The notes under the pieces: generated by a model
Told to the model about the DNA's origin: nothing
The model's database searches: none
Seen by the model: the letters and a program-made list of their open reading frames with translations, nothing else
Translations under genes and position numbers: made by a program
In this document: piece by piece, positions 35,300 through 46,259 of the stretch
Numbering within the stretch: position 1 is the stretch's first letter
How the letters are laid out: every line of letters starts with the position of its first letter
Assembly (NCBI GenBank): GCA_019671135.1
Contig: JAHRHY010000010.1
Location: 1,488,001 to 1,552,000 of the forward strand
DNA from: Linnemannia hyalina
Lineage: Eukaryota; Mortierellomycota; Mortierellomycetes; Mortierellales; Mortierellaceae
DNA: 64,000 nucleotides
Direction of reading: 5' to 3'

Positions 35300-38200
35300 T
35301 TAGAAGAGGTACAACGACGCTGCAAAAATAACGCCGCGCTTGATACTCTTGATCCCATCCAGGAACTTCTTCTCCAGCTCTTCGTTGCCGAGGGACTTGC
35401 AGGCTGCCGCCATCTGTCTCATCAGCTCGTCTAACAGCCTGAACATCCTGATAATCGATCCTTCAAACGCATCAGTCATCGTATTAATCTCTTCAAACGA
35501 GGCACCCTAGAGTTGAACCAAGAAAAAATAGGCGTAAGCAATTCACGCGCATCCGATCGCACCGTTTTTACACCGAACAACAAAAATAATAGAAAGGGAC
35601 ATTTCACTTACATTGGCCCAGGCGAAGGCGACGTCCATCATGTCGGGCTTGAACTTTTGCACATACACGTCCACGTCCACGTTAGGGATATTGCACTCCA
35701 CTTCCACCCTGGCTATGGCTCTCGCGCTCTCCTGCAACATCTTGAACGGCACCGATAGAACCTCCTTCAGCTTGGCAGGGGGTGCGTCCAGCTTCTCAAA
35801 AAAGCAGAAACAGCTCATCAGCGCCACCGTCTGCTCTACCGTCAACTCGCGGAACGTTCCGTTGAAAATCAGCTCGGTCAACAGTAACCCATCTCCTGAG
35901 TTGATCTCACAAGCAACTCGACCCTTAACCACAGCCACGTCGGATGCTGTCGTGAACTCCAATCGCCGGAGGACTCGCTTCCGATCCTTCAGCTCCGTCA
36001 TCTGGGTAACCGCCACGGCCTTGCTGAGTGTAGCCTTGAGCGACCTGATCTTGGCCTTCGCCTCACTCCTCGCGAGGAACTGCTCATACATGGCTTGGTT
36101 GTTTCCTGCTTGCAGGTTCGCCATGGGGTGCTTGTAGAGCAACTCCTCAAGTGTCTCAACTTGGCGGATGACGCGCTGAAGCGCTGGACTCCGAATGCCC
36201 ATGTCCTCCACTGGGTCAAGAATCGGGATCCCGTCTGGACACCGCCGTTGGAGCTCGAGAAGAGCTCTGAACGCATTGGCGCGCGATCCAGGACTCGTAC
36301 GGATATCCTTGGGAAGAGAAATCAGTGGTGCGCCGATATACCGCACAGAATCCAATGACACCTTCATAGCTGCAAACTCTGTCGGCTGTGCCACCATCTT
36401 GCCCTTTTGTGACTCTTCGATTCCTGTTACAATTCCGCCAGAGCCATACTCAAATTTGGTGTCCCGAGGAAACGCGAGAAGAATATCCAGAATGAACGAG
36501 GCCCCGGGTTTGTTGCCGTCAGCAGAGTCGGCTGCCTTCTTGCCTGGCCCTGGCCTTGCCTTATGGCATCCCGTCAAGACGCCCCATCCGACCGGCTGCT
36601 TATCGAAAGCAATATTCACGACTCTTCCGCTCTGCAGGTATTGGAGCGAGTGCTGAGGGTTGTAAATAATAGATCGGATCTCCTTGGCACATGTCGCGAG
36701 CTGGACCCTGAGGTCGTGGTATTGTTCCAGCGACGATTCCTCTACAGGCGTGAACTGGATCTTGGTTACGACTGTCTGCCACTTCAAAAGATCTTGCTTG
36801 ATTCTTGGGATGTTGCCTGCGGTTTGGAACTGGTAGAAGCACCGCTCCAACATGAACTCTGGACTGATCCCCTCGATCCTCATCAGATTCAGGATCATGT
36901 GGTACGACAGATAGAACGCCGAGTTCAAAGGGTCTGTCGTACCAAGGACCATCCCCTGCGCCACTGCAGGTTCCATCTTTTGATCCAGCATCATAATGAC
37001 AACCCCACGGTCATCAAGACCACGTCGCCCTGCTCGTCCTGACATCTGGATGTACTCTCCTCCGGACACCCACCGAATCTTCTCGCCATCAAACTTTTGA
37101 ACCCCTGTAAAGATGACAGCCTTGGCGGGCATGTTGAGTCCGATCGAAAAGGTCTCTGTCGCAAAGAGAACCTTGACCAATCCTTCCTGGAACAGAATCT
37201 CGATGACCTCCTTGAGAATCGGCAGCAGTCCTCCGTGATGGATCCCGATACCGCGCTGCAGCAGAGGTAGAAGATGCATGATCTGAGGAAGTGTCCGGTC
37301 ACACTCCGGGAGCGAGCTGATGGCGTTGTTGAAGACCTGCAAGACCAGTTTTCCTTCTTTGTCACTGTTGAATCCCAGGTTCGACATCTGAAGCGCCAAC
37401 GCCTCGCACTCCCGCTTGCTGAAGCTGAACACGATGACCGGGTACAGGTTCTTGGCCTGAATCATCTTGACAATCTTGTAGATATCTGACGGTCCGTCTA
37501 TACAATCATATATCAATGTAGTTCTGTTAGCACGAGAGCAAATCTCAGCCACATAAGTACTCCGTACTCCTAACACTCTTTACCATGCCCTAAGTGAATT
37601 CCATACCTGTGGACATGTCCTTTTTGCCAGCGCCCTTGACCTTGTTGTTGTGGTTATTCGGTCCCGACTTTGACTTCTTGCCATTCTTTGGGTTGCCTTC
37701 TACGATCGCCGCCAGTGCCTGATTAAAGTTGTCCTCGCGAAACTGTCCCTTCTCGTCTACCACAAGGTAAATGCCTTCGCCTCCACTGGGGAACAAGTAG
37801 TGTTGAAGTGGGGTAGGTCGGAAATCGGTGTACACGACATGGCAGGGTTGCTCCTTGTTCCTGCACACCCACTCTGCAAACTCCATCGCGTTGGGGATAG
37901 TCGCCGACAGGAAGACGTAGTGACACTGCGCCGGTAACATAATAATCGTCTCCTCCCACACTACTCCGCGCTCTAATAGGTATTCGTATCGAGAATGGCA
38001 CTGTTAGGTTGTGTTCTCACATCCCTCGCCTTGAAGTATACACAAAACAGCAAAAGCCTTACCTGCATCTCTCATGTAGTGAATCTCGTCAAAGATAACC
38101 CAAGCAACCTCACGCATCACCTCCGATCCATGATAGAGCATTCCCCTCAAAATCTCTGTTGTCATGACCAAACACGACGCCGACGGGTTGATAGTAACAT

Positions 38201-39016
38201 CTCCTGTCATAAGTCCGACATCCTTGAACTCTTCGAGCAGCTCCCGATACTTTTGGTTACTCAGTGCCTTGATTGGACTTGTGTAGATGACTCGTTGCTT
38301 ATTCTGGAGACTTGTCGCGATCGCAAACTCTGCCACGACAGTCTTTCCTGCTGAGGTATGGGCTGAAACAAGAACCGACTCGCCGCGTTCAATCGAGTAT
38401 GTTGCCAGTTTTTGGAAAGGATCCAGAGTGAATGGGTATGTTTTTGCTGGAGGGTTCCTGGGTACGTGCTGAGATATTGGCGTGTAGTTCCAGTCTGGTG
38501 GAAGTGCCACTTGATGCCGGACCTAATTAACGTGTTGCTCCTTGTTAGTGCTTTTAATCCTTGTCTTCATTCGAAAAGAAGCGGTTCATAGTCATTAGAA
38601 AGCGAATCAAGTGGTACCTGGTGACTGAGGATGACGTTTTCTCCTTCGGTGGCGGCCATCAATCCTGGTGCGTAAGCAACTTCGCGCTGCAAGTCCTCCT
38701 CAAACTCGTCGGTGAAGGTTGGGGCGATCTCATTAGCCTTCACGAGCAGTCCTTCGGTGTTGGTATCCATGTCAACATCATCTTGTGGCTGGGTCCAGCT
38801 CTGGCTGTTGTCGCTGTTGTTTTTGTTGTCTGGGTCTTGCATATGGACCTCCATATCTCGCCGCTGTCTATCGGTGAGCTTTCCGTTCGTTAAAGCTGGA
38901 GCAGCATGCTGCCGGCGTGTTGTTGTTGGTGGTGTCGTGGATGAGGTGAGGTGTGAAAAGTCTTCGCGGTTGTCTTCGTCGAACACGTCGAACCCGTCGG
39001 TGTTTCCTGAGAACAT
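35300..39016 (-). CDS. MTR4: ATP-dependent RNA helicase of the nuclear exosome (TRAMP complex)
   Basis: Five exons, 38618-39016, 38063-38522, 37607-37972, 35612-37497 and 35300-35506, encode 1105 residues, against about 1040-1075 in characterised orthologues. Mtr4 unwinds nuclear RNAs and feeds them to the exosome for rRNA trimming and surveillance. Helicase motif I is SAHTSAGKT (residues 186-194), motif II is DEIH (278-281), motif III is FLSATIPN, and motif VI is [34 protein letters not shown] and [18 protein letters not shown] are characteristic of the Ski2/Mtr4 branch. [27 protein letters not shown] in the arch/ratchet-helix part and the ending [13 protein letters not shown] identify Mtr4 rather than Ski2. 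The start [16 protein letters not shown] is preferred to an in-frame ATG 78 bases upstream because short acidic N-termini are usual in this family. All exon joins restore the family alignment. Confidence 0.96.
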
Positions 39017-39228
39017 GGATGCAAATGAAGAGTTTTGAATGAAGGAAGGGGATTCGTATAAAAGAAGCAAAAAGAGAGAGAGAGGACGCCTCATTCACCG
39101 CACTCGTGTGGTGTTTTGAAGGGCGATTTGTTGGACGCAGTCACATTTGCAAGGTAAAGCCTTGAAAAAAAAAATGACCAAGGTTTCTTTCTCTGGTCAA
39201 CACACCAACTCAGGAATCAACGTCGACC
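39017..39228. promoter_or_regulatory. Short divergent promoter between MTR4 and a zinc-finger gene
   Basis: Only about 210 bp separate the two start codons, so both genes must be driven from this interval. It is A/G-rich near MTR4. No specific element can be named. Confidence 0.5.
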
Positions 39229-41333
39229 ATGGCCCTCACAGACGAATGCATCGCTGCCCTACCAAGGGTCGAGAAAGGACTCCCACGAGACAGTACGAAT
39301 TCGCTTGTTGTAGCCATGGCGCTCAAGGACTATATGAACGCTCTTCGGGTGACAAGCAGGACCTTTGCAGTAACAACAGCATTGTTCTAACCTGATATTT
39401 TTGATCTCTGCTTAGTCTTCACTCCGATACCCATATGTCCAGGACCTTACTCTCTGGACCTCGTTCTTGAATATTCGCGTTTCAGTACTCTACCAATTGA
39501 TGTCGCTTCAAAACCTGCAGCTACACCTACAACGGCATTAGGAACCAATCGACCATCAGCAACACAGCAACCGCGCGCTCAAGGATCCCTTCAGGAACAA
39601 CAACAGCGACAGAAGGGAGCCAATACCGACGGAAAGTTCAATTGTGTGCCCTGCAAGAAGTCTTTTGGATCCGAAGCAACCTGGAACAGTCATCAAATGA
39701 GCGCCAAACATATCGCGGCTGTCAAGGATGCTGAGAAGAAGAACAAGTCCGGCGGCGGCGGGGGTGGTGGAGGAGCAAAAGGTCAAGGCGGAGGACAGAA
39801 GGGCGGAAACAACAACAATGCCAAAGGTAGACAACGAAAGTCACAAGACACAGCTGTGGAGGAGCAGGATCCGCCAGAAGTCACCGAAGCACTGATGTCG
39901 TTTCGTAAAGTCGAAAAGATTGTGAAAGAGAACCCAAGCATGGCCGCCAGTGTCCTCTGGAAGATCACCAAAGGTATAGGTGCTGACTGCGTCTGGTTCA
40001 TTCGCTGGGGCGTACCTTTGATTAGAGGTTCTAACCCAGTCGCCCATTTCTATTCTTGTAGCGTTGTGGTCATACAGGCAGAGTCAGGAAACGGCGAAGG
40101 TGCTTGTTCTCTTGATCACCATCCTTACAGGACTACAGGCGGATCCACCATCAGCACCAGGATCACTTTCGCCAACACAGATCGGGATGACGCTGTATCT
40201 ATCTCGACTCTCAATGGCCAGGTTGATCGTATACCACTCTCGGAGTCTTGCCTTTCAATACTATCTGGATGCTATTCAAGGACGGTGGCAGATCGACCCC
40301 AACGACTTTCAGGGCCTATGTGAAGTATGAGCCCTCCCGTGTCGGTCAATTTTGCTTTTTGCAGGAATCAATCGAGGGTATAGTGCTGACTGTCATCATG
40401 GAATCCTTCATCTTTGTAGATGGTACATACTACCTCGGCAGCTCAACACCTCCACCGCTGCAAGGAATACCTTTCAGCACACTCAAAGACTGAGAAACTC
40501 ATGACACCGCCCCCTCCAGTACCAACCCAACCCAGCACCGCAGAAGCGCCAGCAAAGAAGCCAGCAGACCCTAACCTCAAACTCCTGACAATCCTGAAAG
40601 AGAGCGCCAGCATGCTGAGTCAGACATCTTCAGGAGTTCATTCATCTGCAAGCAAGGGCTCGACAATTGACGACCGCTTCGTGGGAGAGACTGCACTCAC
40701 GCTTTTTGCATTGGTTGTGGCCTTATCTGAAGCTAGCGGGGATTCTACGGGAACGATAGATGCACTGAGGAGCATGGCTGTGATATACCATAAAGGGCTT
40801 CGACTCACTTACTCGGCTGCTGCTTGTTTGATCCGATCTGCGGAGATGGTGTTCTCGACGAATTCTTTGGGCAGAGAGGAGAAGGAGCAGCAAGTGGAGG
40901 AAGGGGCATGGGATCTGTTCCAGGCGCTGCTACTTGCCATGGAGACTGGCGACTTTGTCAGGATGCAAAGGGCTATCAGCATGTTGGAGAGTTGCGATAT
41001 CCCGACCTTCCAGGATGTAAAGGTATGATGTGTACCCTTCACACATGCTCTTGAAAACTTAAACGTGTTCCCTCCTCTCATGCTACAATAGAAACTAATA
41101 CTTCCCTCAATTTTTGTGTTGTTGCGTCGTAGACTGTGATAGAGGTAGCACAGGCGGTGATGTCGCAAGATAACGACTTTTTACGCAACACGGCACCAAA
41201 CAGCCTCGAATACTTATTGCTGCTACTCCAAGAGCAAAAAGAAGCTGCAAAGTCCGAGCTATTGATATGTCGCCGGACCAGTCTAGATGCCAGTATGACC
41301 GCCCTTGAGCGCGTGCAGCGCCTTGTGTCATAA
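39229..41333 (+). CDS. C2H2 zinc-finger protein with helical C-terminal domain, function unknown
   Basis: The 3' exon chain is well supported: an exon ending at 39973, then 40062-40324, 40420-41022 and 41133-41333, all with GT-AG junctions in phase. The zinc finger CVPCKKSFGSEATWNSHQMS (C-x2-C-x12-H-x5-H, U1/JAZ type) is followed by a Gly- and Lys-rich linker and then by helices with ALWSYRQSQETAKVLVLLIT and LAFQYYLDAIQGRW that resemble TPR-type repeats. The end of the protein (ALERVQRLVS) is also helical. The 5' part is uncertain. From ATG 39229 either a 67-nt intron (39349-39415) plus a second intron near 39485-39567, or a single intron 39293-39415, keeps the frame; products would be about 553 or 562 residues. 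U1-type fingers often bind RNA, and the divergent neighbour is MTR4, so an RNA-linked role is possible but unproven. Confidence 0.75.
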
Positions 41334-41396
41334 AAACACGGCCTTTCCCAACTGTTGTATGCTGAAATGCTGGTTTTATTTTATTGGTGAGCGGAT

Positions 41397-42558
41397 CTAT
41401 GGTTTCCTGTCCAGGATGTCTCCAACGAGCTCTGCGGCAAGTTTCTTGCTGTCAACCTTTGGGGCGACGGGAAGTTCCTGTTCCGATTCATCTACTTGTT
41501 TGGAGGTCTGTTCTGCGCGCTCAATCTCGTTTGGGATGATTTTCCAGAGCTGGGCCATGCCCTTCTTTTGGAGAGGGACGAAGTAGGGTTTTGATGCTGA
41601 GGGGCGTGTGTCGTCGTCGCTGCTGTTGTCGGTTGGAGTTGCTGCCGATGTTGCTTCTGCTGATGATGATGACGGTAATGCCGAGGCGAAAGTAGTCCCG
41701 CTCTCCTCAACGACCACTTGTTCCTTGACCTCCTCCTTTTCCACCTCCTCAGTAGCTATCCTACTCTTCTCCTCTTCCTGCTTCTTCTTGGCGCGAAGTT
41801 CCTCCAGATCATTGAACCCCGAGAATCCCGTATTCTTGACCTTGATAGGTTTCCGGTTGCGGTTATTGTTATCGGATCGGATCAGCTCAAAGTCCTTCAT
41901 GCCAACACGGATGTATGCATCTTCTAGGGCCTTGTCTAGCGAGTCCTTGTTCTTGAATGTCATGAATCCATATCCAAAGTACTTTCTCGTCTCTGGGCAC
42001 TATTTCCATTTCGGGAACGAAAATGTTGAAAGGTAAGTTCATTGTTTGTTTCCACGTAGGAACATGTCCTCGCTCTGCAAGTTTCCAATTAACCTGCGAA
42101 AAAAACAAGTCAATGCTTACCCTCGCAAACTGGTACTGAGTCAAGGGTCCATAGCTCGACTTGATATGGTTGATAAAAACCTGGGCCTCCTCCAGACTCC
42201 GCATCTTGTCCGGGCTTCGGAAGAAGATACGGTAAAGCCCCGGGTCGCCGTTGTATTCATCCTTCCCTGGACGTGTCGATGCTGCTGAGGGGGAGTAGTT
42301 GTTGTCAAAGACGTCATTGCTGTGATCTTTGTTCCTACGGCCCCTGTGCTTGGTCGAGTAACTTCTGGAGTTGTTGTTGTTGTTGTTGTTGTTGGGGTGG
42401 CCCTGGTCTGGGCTTGGGAGGAGGAGGGTTGAGAGGGTCCTGTGGCGGAAGCAGAGAGCTGATCTTGAGGGTGTGAGTGAAAAGGCGGGTGCTGTGGTTA
42501 CTGTCCTTGTGGCGGTAATCGATGCCCCCGAGAGAGCTTTCCTGAGCGCTGTTGACAT
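41397..42558 (-). CDS. Mitochondrial RRM-domain protein
   Basis: Two exons, 42121-42558 and 41397-41999 (phase 0 intron of 121 nt, donor gtaagc, acceptor aatag), encode 346 residues. The N-terminus (MSTALRKALSGASITATR and the following RHRTLSTLLL) is rich in Ala, Ser, Thr and Arg without acids, as in mitochondrial presequences. An Asn run and a basic stretch precede an RNA-recognition motif. The first strand is GLYRIFFRSP (RNP2-like) and RNP1 is KYFGYGFMTF, with the intron falling between helix 1 and RNP1 (QYQFAR joins CPETRKYF). A Lys/Glu-rich helix and an Ala/Ser/Thr linker follow, then a conserved-looking C-terminus containing KPYFVPLQKKGMAQLWKIIP. Binding to mitochondrial RNA is inferred. 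The stop is only 63 bp from the convergent zinc-finger gene's stop, so the 3' ends probably overlap as transcripts. Confidence 0.8.
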
Positions 42559-42809
42559 GGTTTTTTTTTAGTGTTGAATTGATTCCTGAGCTTGAAGGTC
42601 GAGGGGAATGAGCTTGGCTTTGTTTCTTTCGGCCCTTTTTCTTTTGTTCGCGGGAAAGTTGATCAGTTTTTTTGACTGAAGTGAGAAAAGCAGCCACAAC
42701 ATAGGGCAAAGCCACCCGCTGAGAGGTACTTGCGCGCCGCGACCTCTTTTTTTTCATTCAAACCTTCCTTCACACGCTCTCTTACCCTCTCTTCCACAGA
42801 CAAGCAAGC
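42559..42809. promoter_or_regulatory. Divergent promoter between the RRM gene and the CWF19-like gene
   Basis: 251 bp separate two divergent start codons. The interval contains T-rich tracts near both starts. No specific site can be named. Confidence 0.5.
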
Positions 42810-45707
42810 ATGGACTCATCCTCAAGAGGCAGCGGCAGTAGCCATCGTCGCGACCACGACAAGAAAGCAGACAGAGACAACGACAGAGATAAAGACAGGA
42901 AACACAGACACCATGACCGCCACCGCAACGACGACGACGCCGACAGCGACCACCACAAGAAACATAAGTCCTCGTCCTCGTCCTCAAAGTCACGCCACCA
43001 TGACCGTGACGACGACAGAGACGACAACGACAAGCACAGCAGACGAAGCCACCACAAACCGTCATCCTCAAGACACGACAGAGATCGAGAAAGAGGTTCA
43101 CGGAGCCGCAAGGAGGATAAGGACAAGGAGGACGTTGATATGGCTGAGGACGACGAGGACATGTGGGTCGAGAAGGAGGTCTCTGCATCCGTGTCAAGTG
43201 CACCTGCCCCCGCGACCTCAGTAGCATCAAAGCCAGAGCTCAAGTCGAGCACAACAGACAATGAGGTTGCAGAACTCGATGAGGTGGCTGACAAGGGTCC
43301 TAAACGCGATAGCTGGATGACGGACGCTGGCGGTATGGATTTCGGACTCATGGGCGCATTGAAGGTCAAGAAGCCCAAAGAAGATAAACCTAACCCAGAT
43401 AAGGTACATATCGACTCCTTTCCGTATTCTCACAGGAATTTACATATTACATACCATTTGTGTTTGAAGCGGCTACTTACTCAATGCGTTCTTTTGTCAA
43501 CTTGTAGATCTACATTAGTGAGCGCGAGCTCAACATTCACCTCAAGTCTGGACTTCATGTTGACCAGTATCCCGTCCAAGGTATGTCAGGAATATCTCTG
43601 AGCATGGAGTATGGAATTATAAAATGAAAAGAGGTAGCTAACATGAGGGTGATTGGATTTGTCTATGTCGTAGAAAAACCATCGTATACCATTGGAGACG
43701 CAGGATCTTCATGGAGAATGACAAAGCTGAAGCGTGTCTTGGAGTCGGCGGAGGAGAGAGGTGTTGCACCTGAGATTGTCGGCGTTGAGCGATATGGGGT
43801 ATGCCTCTTTGCCATTTCTTACCTGTACCTTGCAAATGACATTCGACTCATTGAATCACAACCTAACTCGTTTACCTCGTTTACTACCTTTGTCCAAAAG
43901 TCAATAGAGAAGTTCGACGAGGCTATGCATGAGCGCAGGGAGTTGGATCGTAGGAGCACAAAGAAGAAGGAACGCCGAGGCGACAGGAGGGATGATAGCA
44001 AGGACAGCAGGGATTCCAGAGACAACAGAAAAGATGACAAACGACGTGATGATAGCGACTATCGACGCGAAAGAGACAACAAGCCTTCAAGGAGTGGTCG
44101 TCTCTCAGAGTTCAGCTCAGCAGCATCGTCTCCCTTCCAGCGACCTATGGATGAGGAAGAGCGTCTTGAGAAAGAACTGGCTAGGCGGTTAAAGGATAAG
44201 GAGCAGGAGAAAGAACAAGAGCGGAGGTTCACTCCTATCCCCTCACCGTTTGCGACTCACGTCTCCTCGCCCATCCCGAACCATTCAGCAGCGGAGCCCA
44301 CTATGACGGCGGATCAGTTGAATAAGCTGAGAGCCAAGGCGATGCGTGCGAAGATGTTGGGGATGCCTGACGCTGATGCGCTGGAGAAGGAGTTTGAGGA
44401 GGCACAAAAGGCCGTTTCTGAGGCCGCATCAAGACCACCAGCACCAGCACCAGAATCTAACAGGATTGTCGTTGTCCAGACCATGGGCCGTGGAAGTGGG
44501 TCGTCTTCGCCAGCCCCATTGGGTGCTGGTAATGTACCACCAAAGAAGAAGAAGAAGGAGGTGACGCACGACGAGCAGGGAAACCGGATCGCCTATGATG
44601 GAGAGGAGAATGATCTGGATCTGCACGAGCTGGTGCGTCGAGAGAGGCTGGGACTGGAAGACAGCATGGACAGAGAGCTTGAACGACGAATCACTCGCGA
44701 TGCCGCCTTCCGGGTAAGTTGCTTACCTGTAGCTGCTGTCAAACATTGTGGGTGGATATTGTACAAGTTACTAACTAAGAGCTAAATATATAGGAGGACA
44801 ATGATTATCTGGATGACAATGCTGACAGGATCGCGCGGACGGTCAAGAAGAACGACGCGCAGATCAAGAGTTCTGCTGTCAACGACTACCGCAAGACCCA
44901 GACTGCGCTCGACAGATGCAACATGTGCTACAAGGACGACGGCAAGACTCCACCTCAAATGGCTGTGGTTTCGATGGGCACGCGCACCTACTTGGGTTTA
45001 CCGCAGTACAAGGAGTTTTTGCCCGGTCACTGTATGATTGTACCCATTCAGCATGTTACCTCTACTCTGGAACTCGATGACGACGCCTGGGACGAGATCC
45101 GCAACTTTATGAAGTGTCTGATCCAGATGAATGCTGCTGAGGACAAGGCCATGATATTTTCCGAGACTGTGATTAACCTCAAGTGGCAGAAGCATACTGT
45201 GATCGAGTGTATTCCTATCCCCTGGCAGGCCGGTCAAGCCGCTCCTGGATACTTCAAGGTAATATGCTTGATACATGCATCATGTTTGCCTTTCTTTGAC
45301 TTGCCTAACCAAATGCTAACTGGCTGCCTAATTTTCTTTTACCCCTTTTGTAGGAAGCAATTTTGAGCGCGGACGAGGAATGGTCGCAACACAAGAAGCT
45401 GATCGAGACGGACGCAAAGGTGGCAGCCAACGGAGGATTCCGAAGACGCTTAACCAGCAAGATGCCCTTTGTCCATGTCTGGCTCGGATCACCCGACAAG
45501 GGCTATGGCCACGTCATTGAGGATGCAGATCGTTTCGAGGACTATTTCGTGAAGGAGGTACTGGCCTCTGTCTGTGAGATGGATTCGACTCAGTGGCGGA
45601 GACGGGATAATAAGCGGATCCCGCAGGCGGATAATCCGAGACGCGTTGAGGCGTTCAAGAAGTCTTGGAATGCTTGGGATTGGACAAGGACTCTTGAAGG
45701 AAAGTAA
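42810..45707 (+). CDS. CWF19: CWF19-like spliceosome disassembly factor (CwfJ family)
   Basis: Six exons, 42810-43403, 43508-43580, 43674-43798, 43901-44713, 44794-45258 and 45354-45707, encode 807 residues. CWF19L2/Cwf19 proteins join late spliceosomes and intron-lariat complexes and help lariat debranching. The N-terminus is a His/Arg/Asp/Lys-rich stretch like splicing factors. The middle contains IGDAGSSWRMTKLKRVLESA, then, after splicing, VERYGSIEKFDEAMHERREL. The conserved C-terminal half starts at NRIAYDGEENDLDLHELVRR and includes CNMCYKDDGKTPPQMAVVS, GHCMIVPIQHVTSTLELDDD and PFVHVWLGSPDKGYGHVIED. These are the CwfJ_C_1 (HIT-like) and CwfJ_C_2 domains. The 103-nt intron after VERYG would read through in frame if retained, so the exon border there rests on homology; its donor gtatgc and acceptor aaaag are acceptable. 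Confidence 0.94.
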
Positions 45708-46259
45708 AGAGGCGTGTTATTCTGTCTTCTCTTTCTTCTATTTTACTATTAAATGACCGCTCAACTGGCTTCGCCAGGCAACGCACAAAGGGAAAAACGG
45801 ACTCGTAGAGTGACTCGATGGGTGGTGGATCCCTTACTGTCTGAAGATGAAGAAAAGAAAAAATATCTTCCTACAAAACGGCCTGCAAATAATGAGTTTT
45901 TTTTTTTTTTTGGAAAGGGTTGAATAGTGCCATTGAATGATAAAAAAAATGGGTCATGATACTTGGGACGCTTCATACACAAAGGTCCCAAAAGTCAATC
46001 CTTTCCATACATCATACCTTCTGCCCTTGTACTTGCTTGATCATTTTGTGCCTGTGCGGTGTCACCCTCCACACAGCCACTCTTTCACTTCCCTCACAGT
46101 TCGGAAGGACAAATTTGCTGAAGGCAATGGCAACAGAATAAAGAGAAGAACGAATGAGCACGGACATGGTCAAGTCTACCCGCCGAGATACAATTGGGGT
46201 TTTTAACTGAGATATATTACGAGAGGAGTGTGTGTTTGGTATTGGAGGAGTGGAGGGGT
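45708..46259. other. Convergent intergenic region, no gene seen
   Basis: 552 bp between the stops of the CWF19-like gene (+) and the first seven-TM gene (-). It contains a T13-type run at about 45898-45911 and short frames only. Both 3' untranslated regions lie here. Confidence 0.5.

Noticed and set aside
39147..39395. 82-codon frame overlapping the zinc-finger gene start
   Set aside because: Its composition looks non-coding. The overlapping frame from 39229 reads more like protein, although splice choice there is unresolved.
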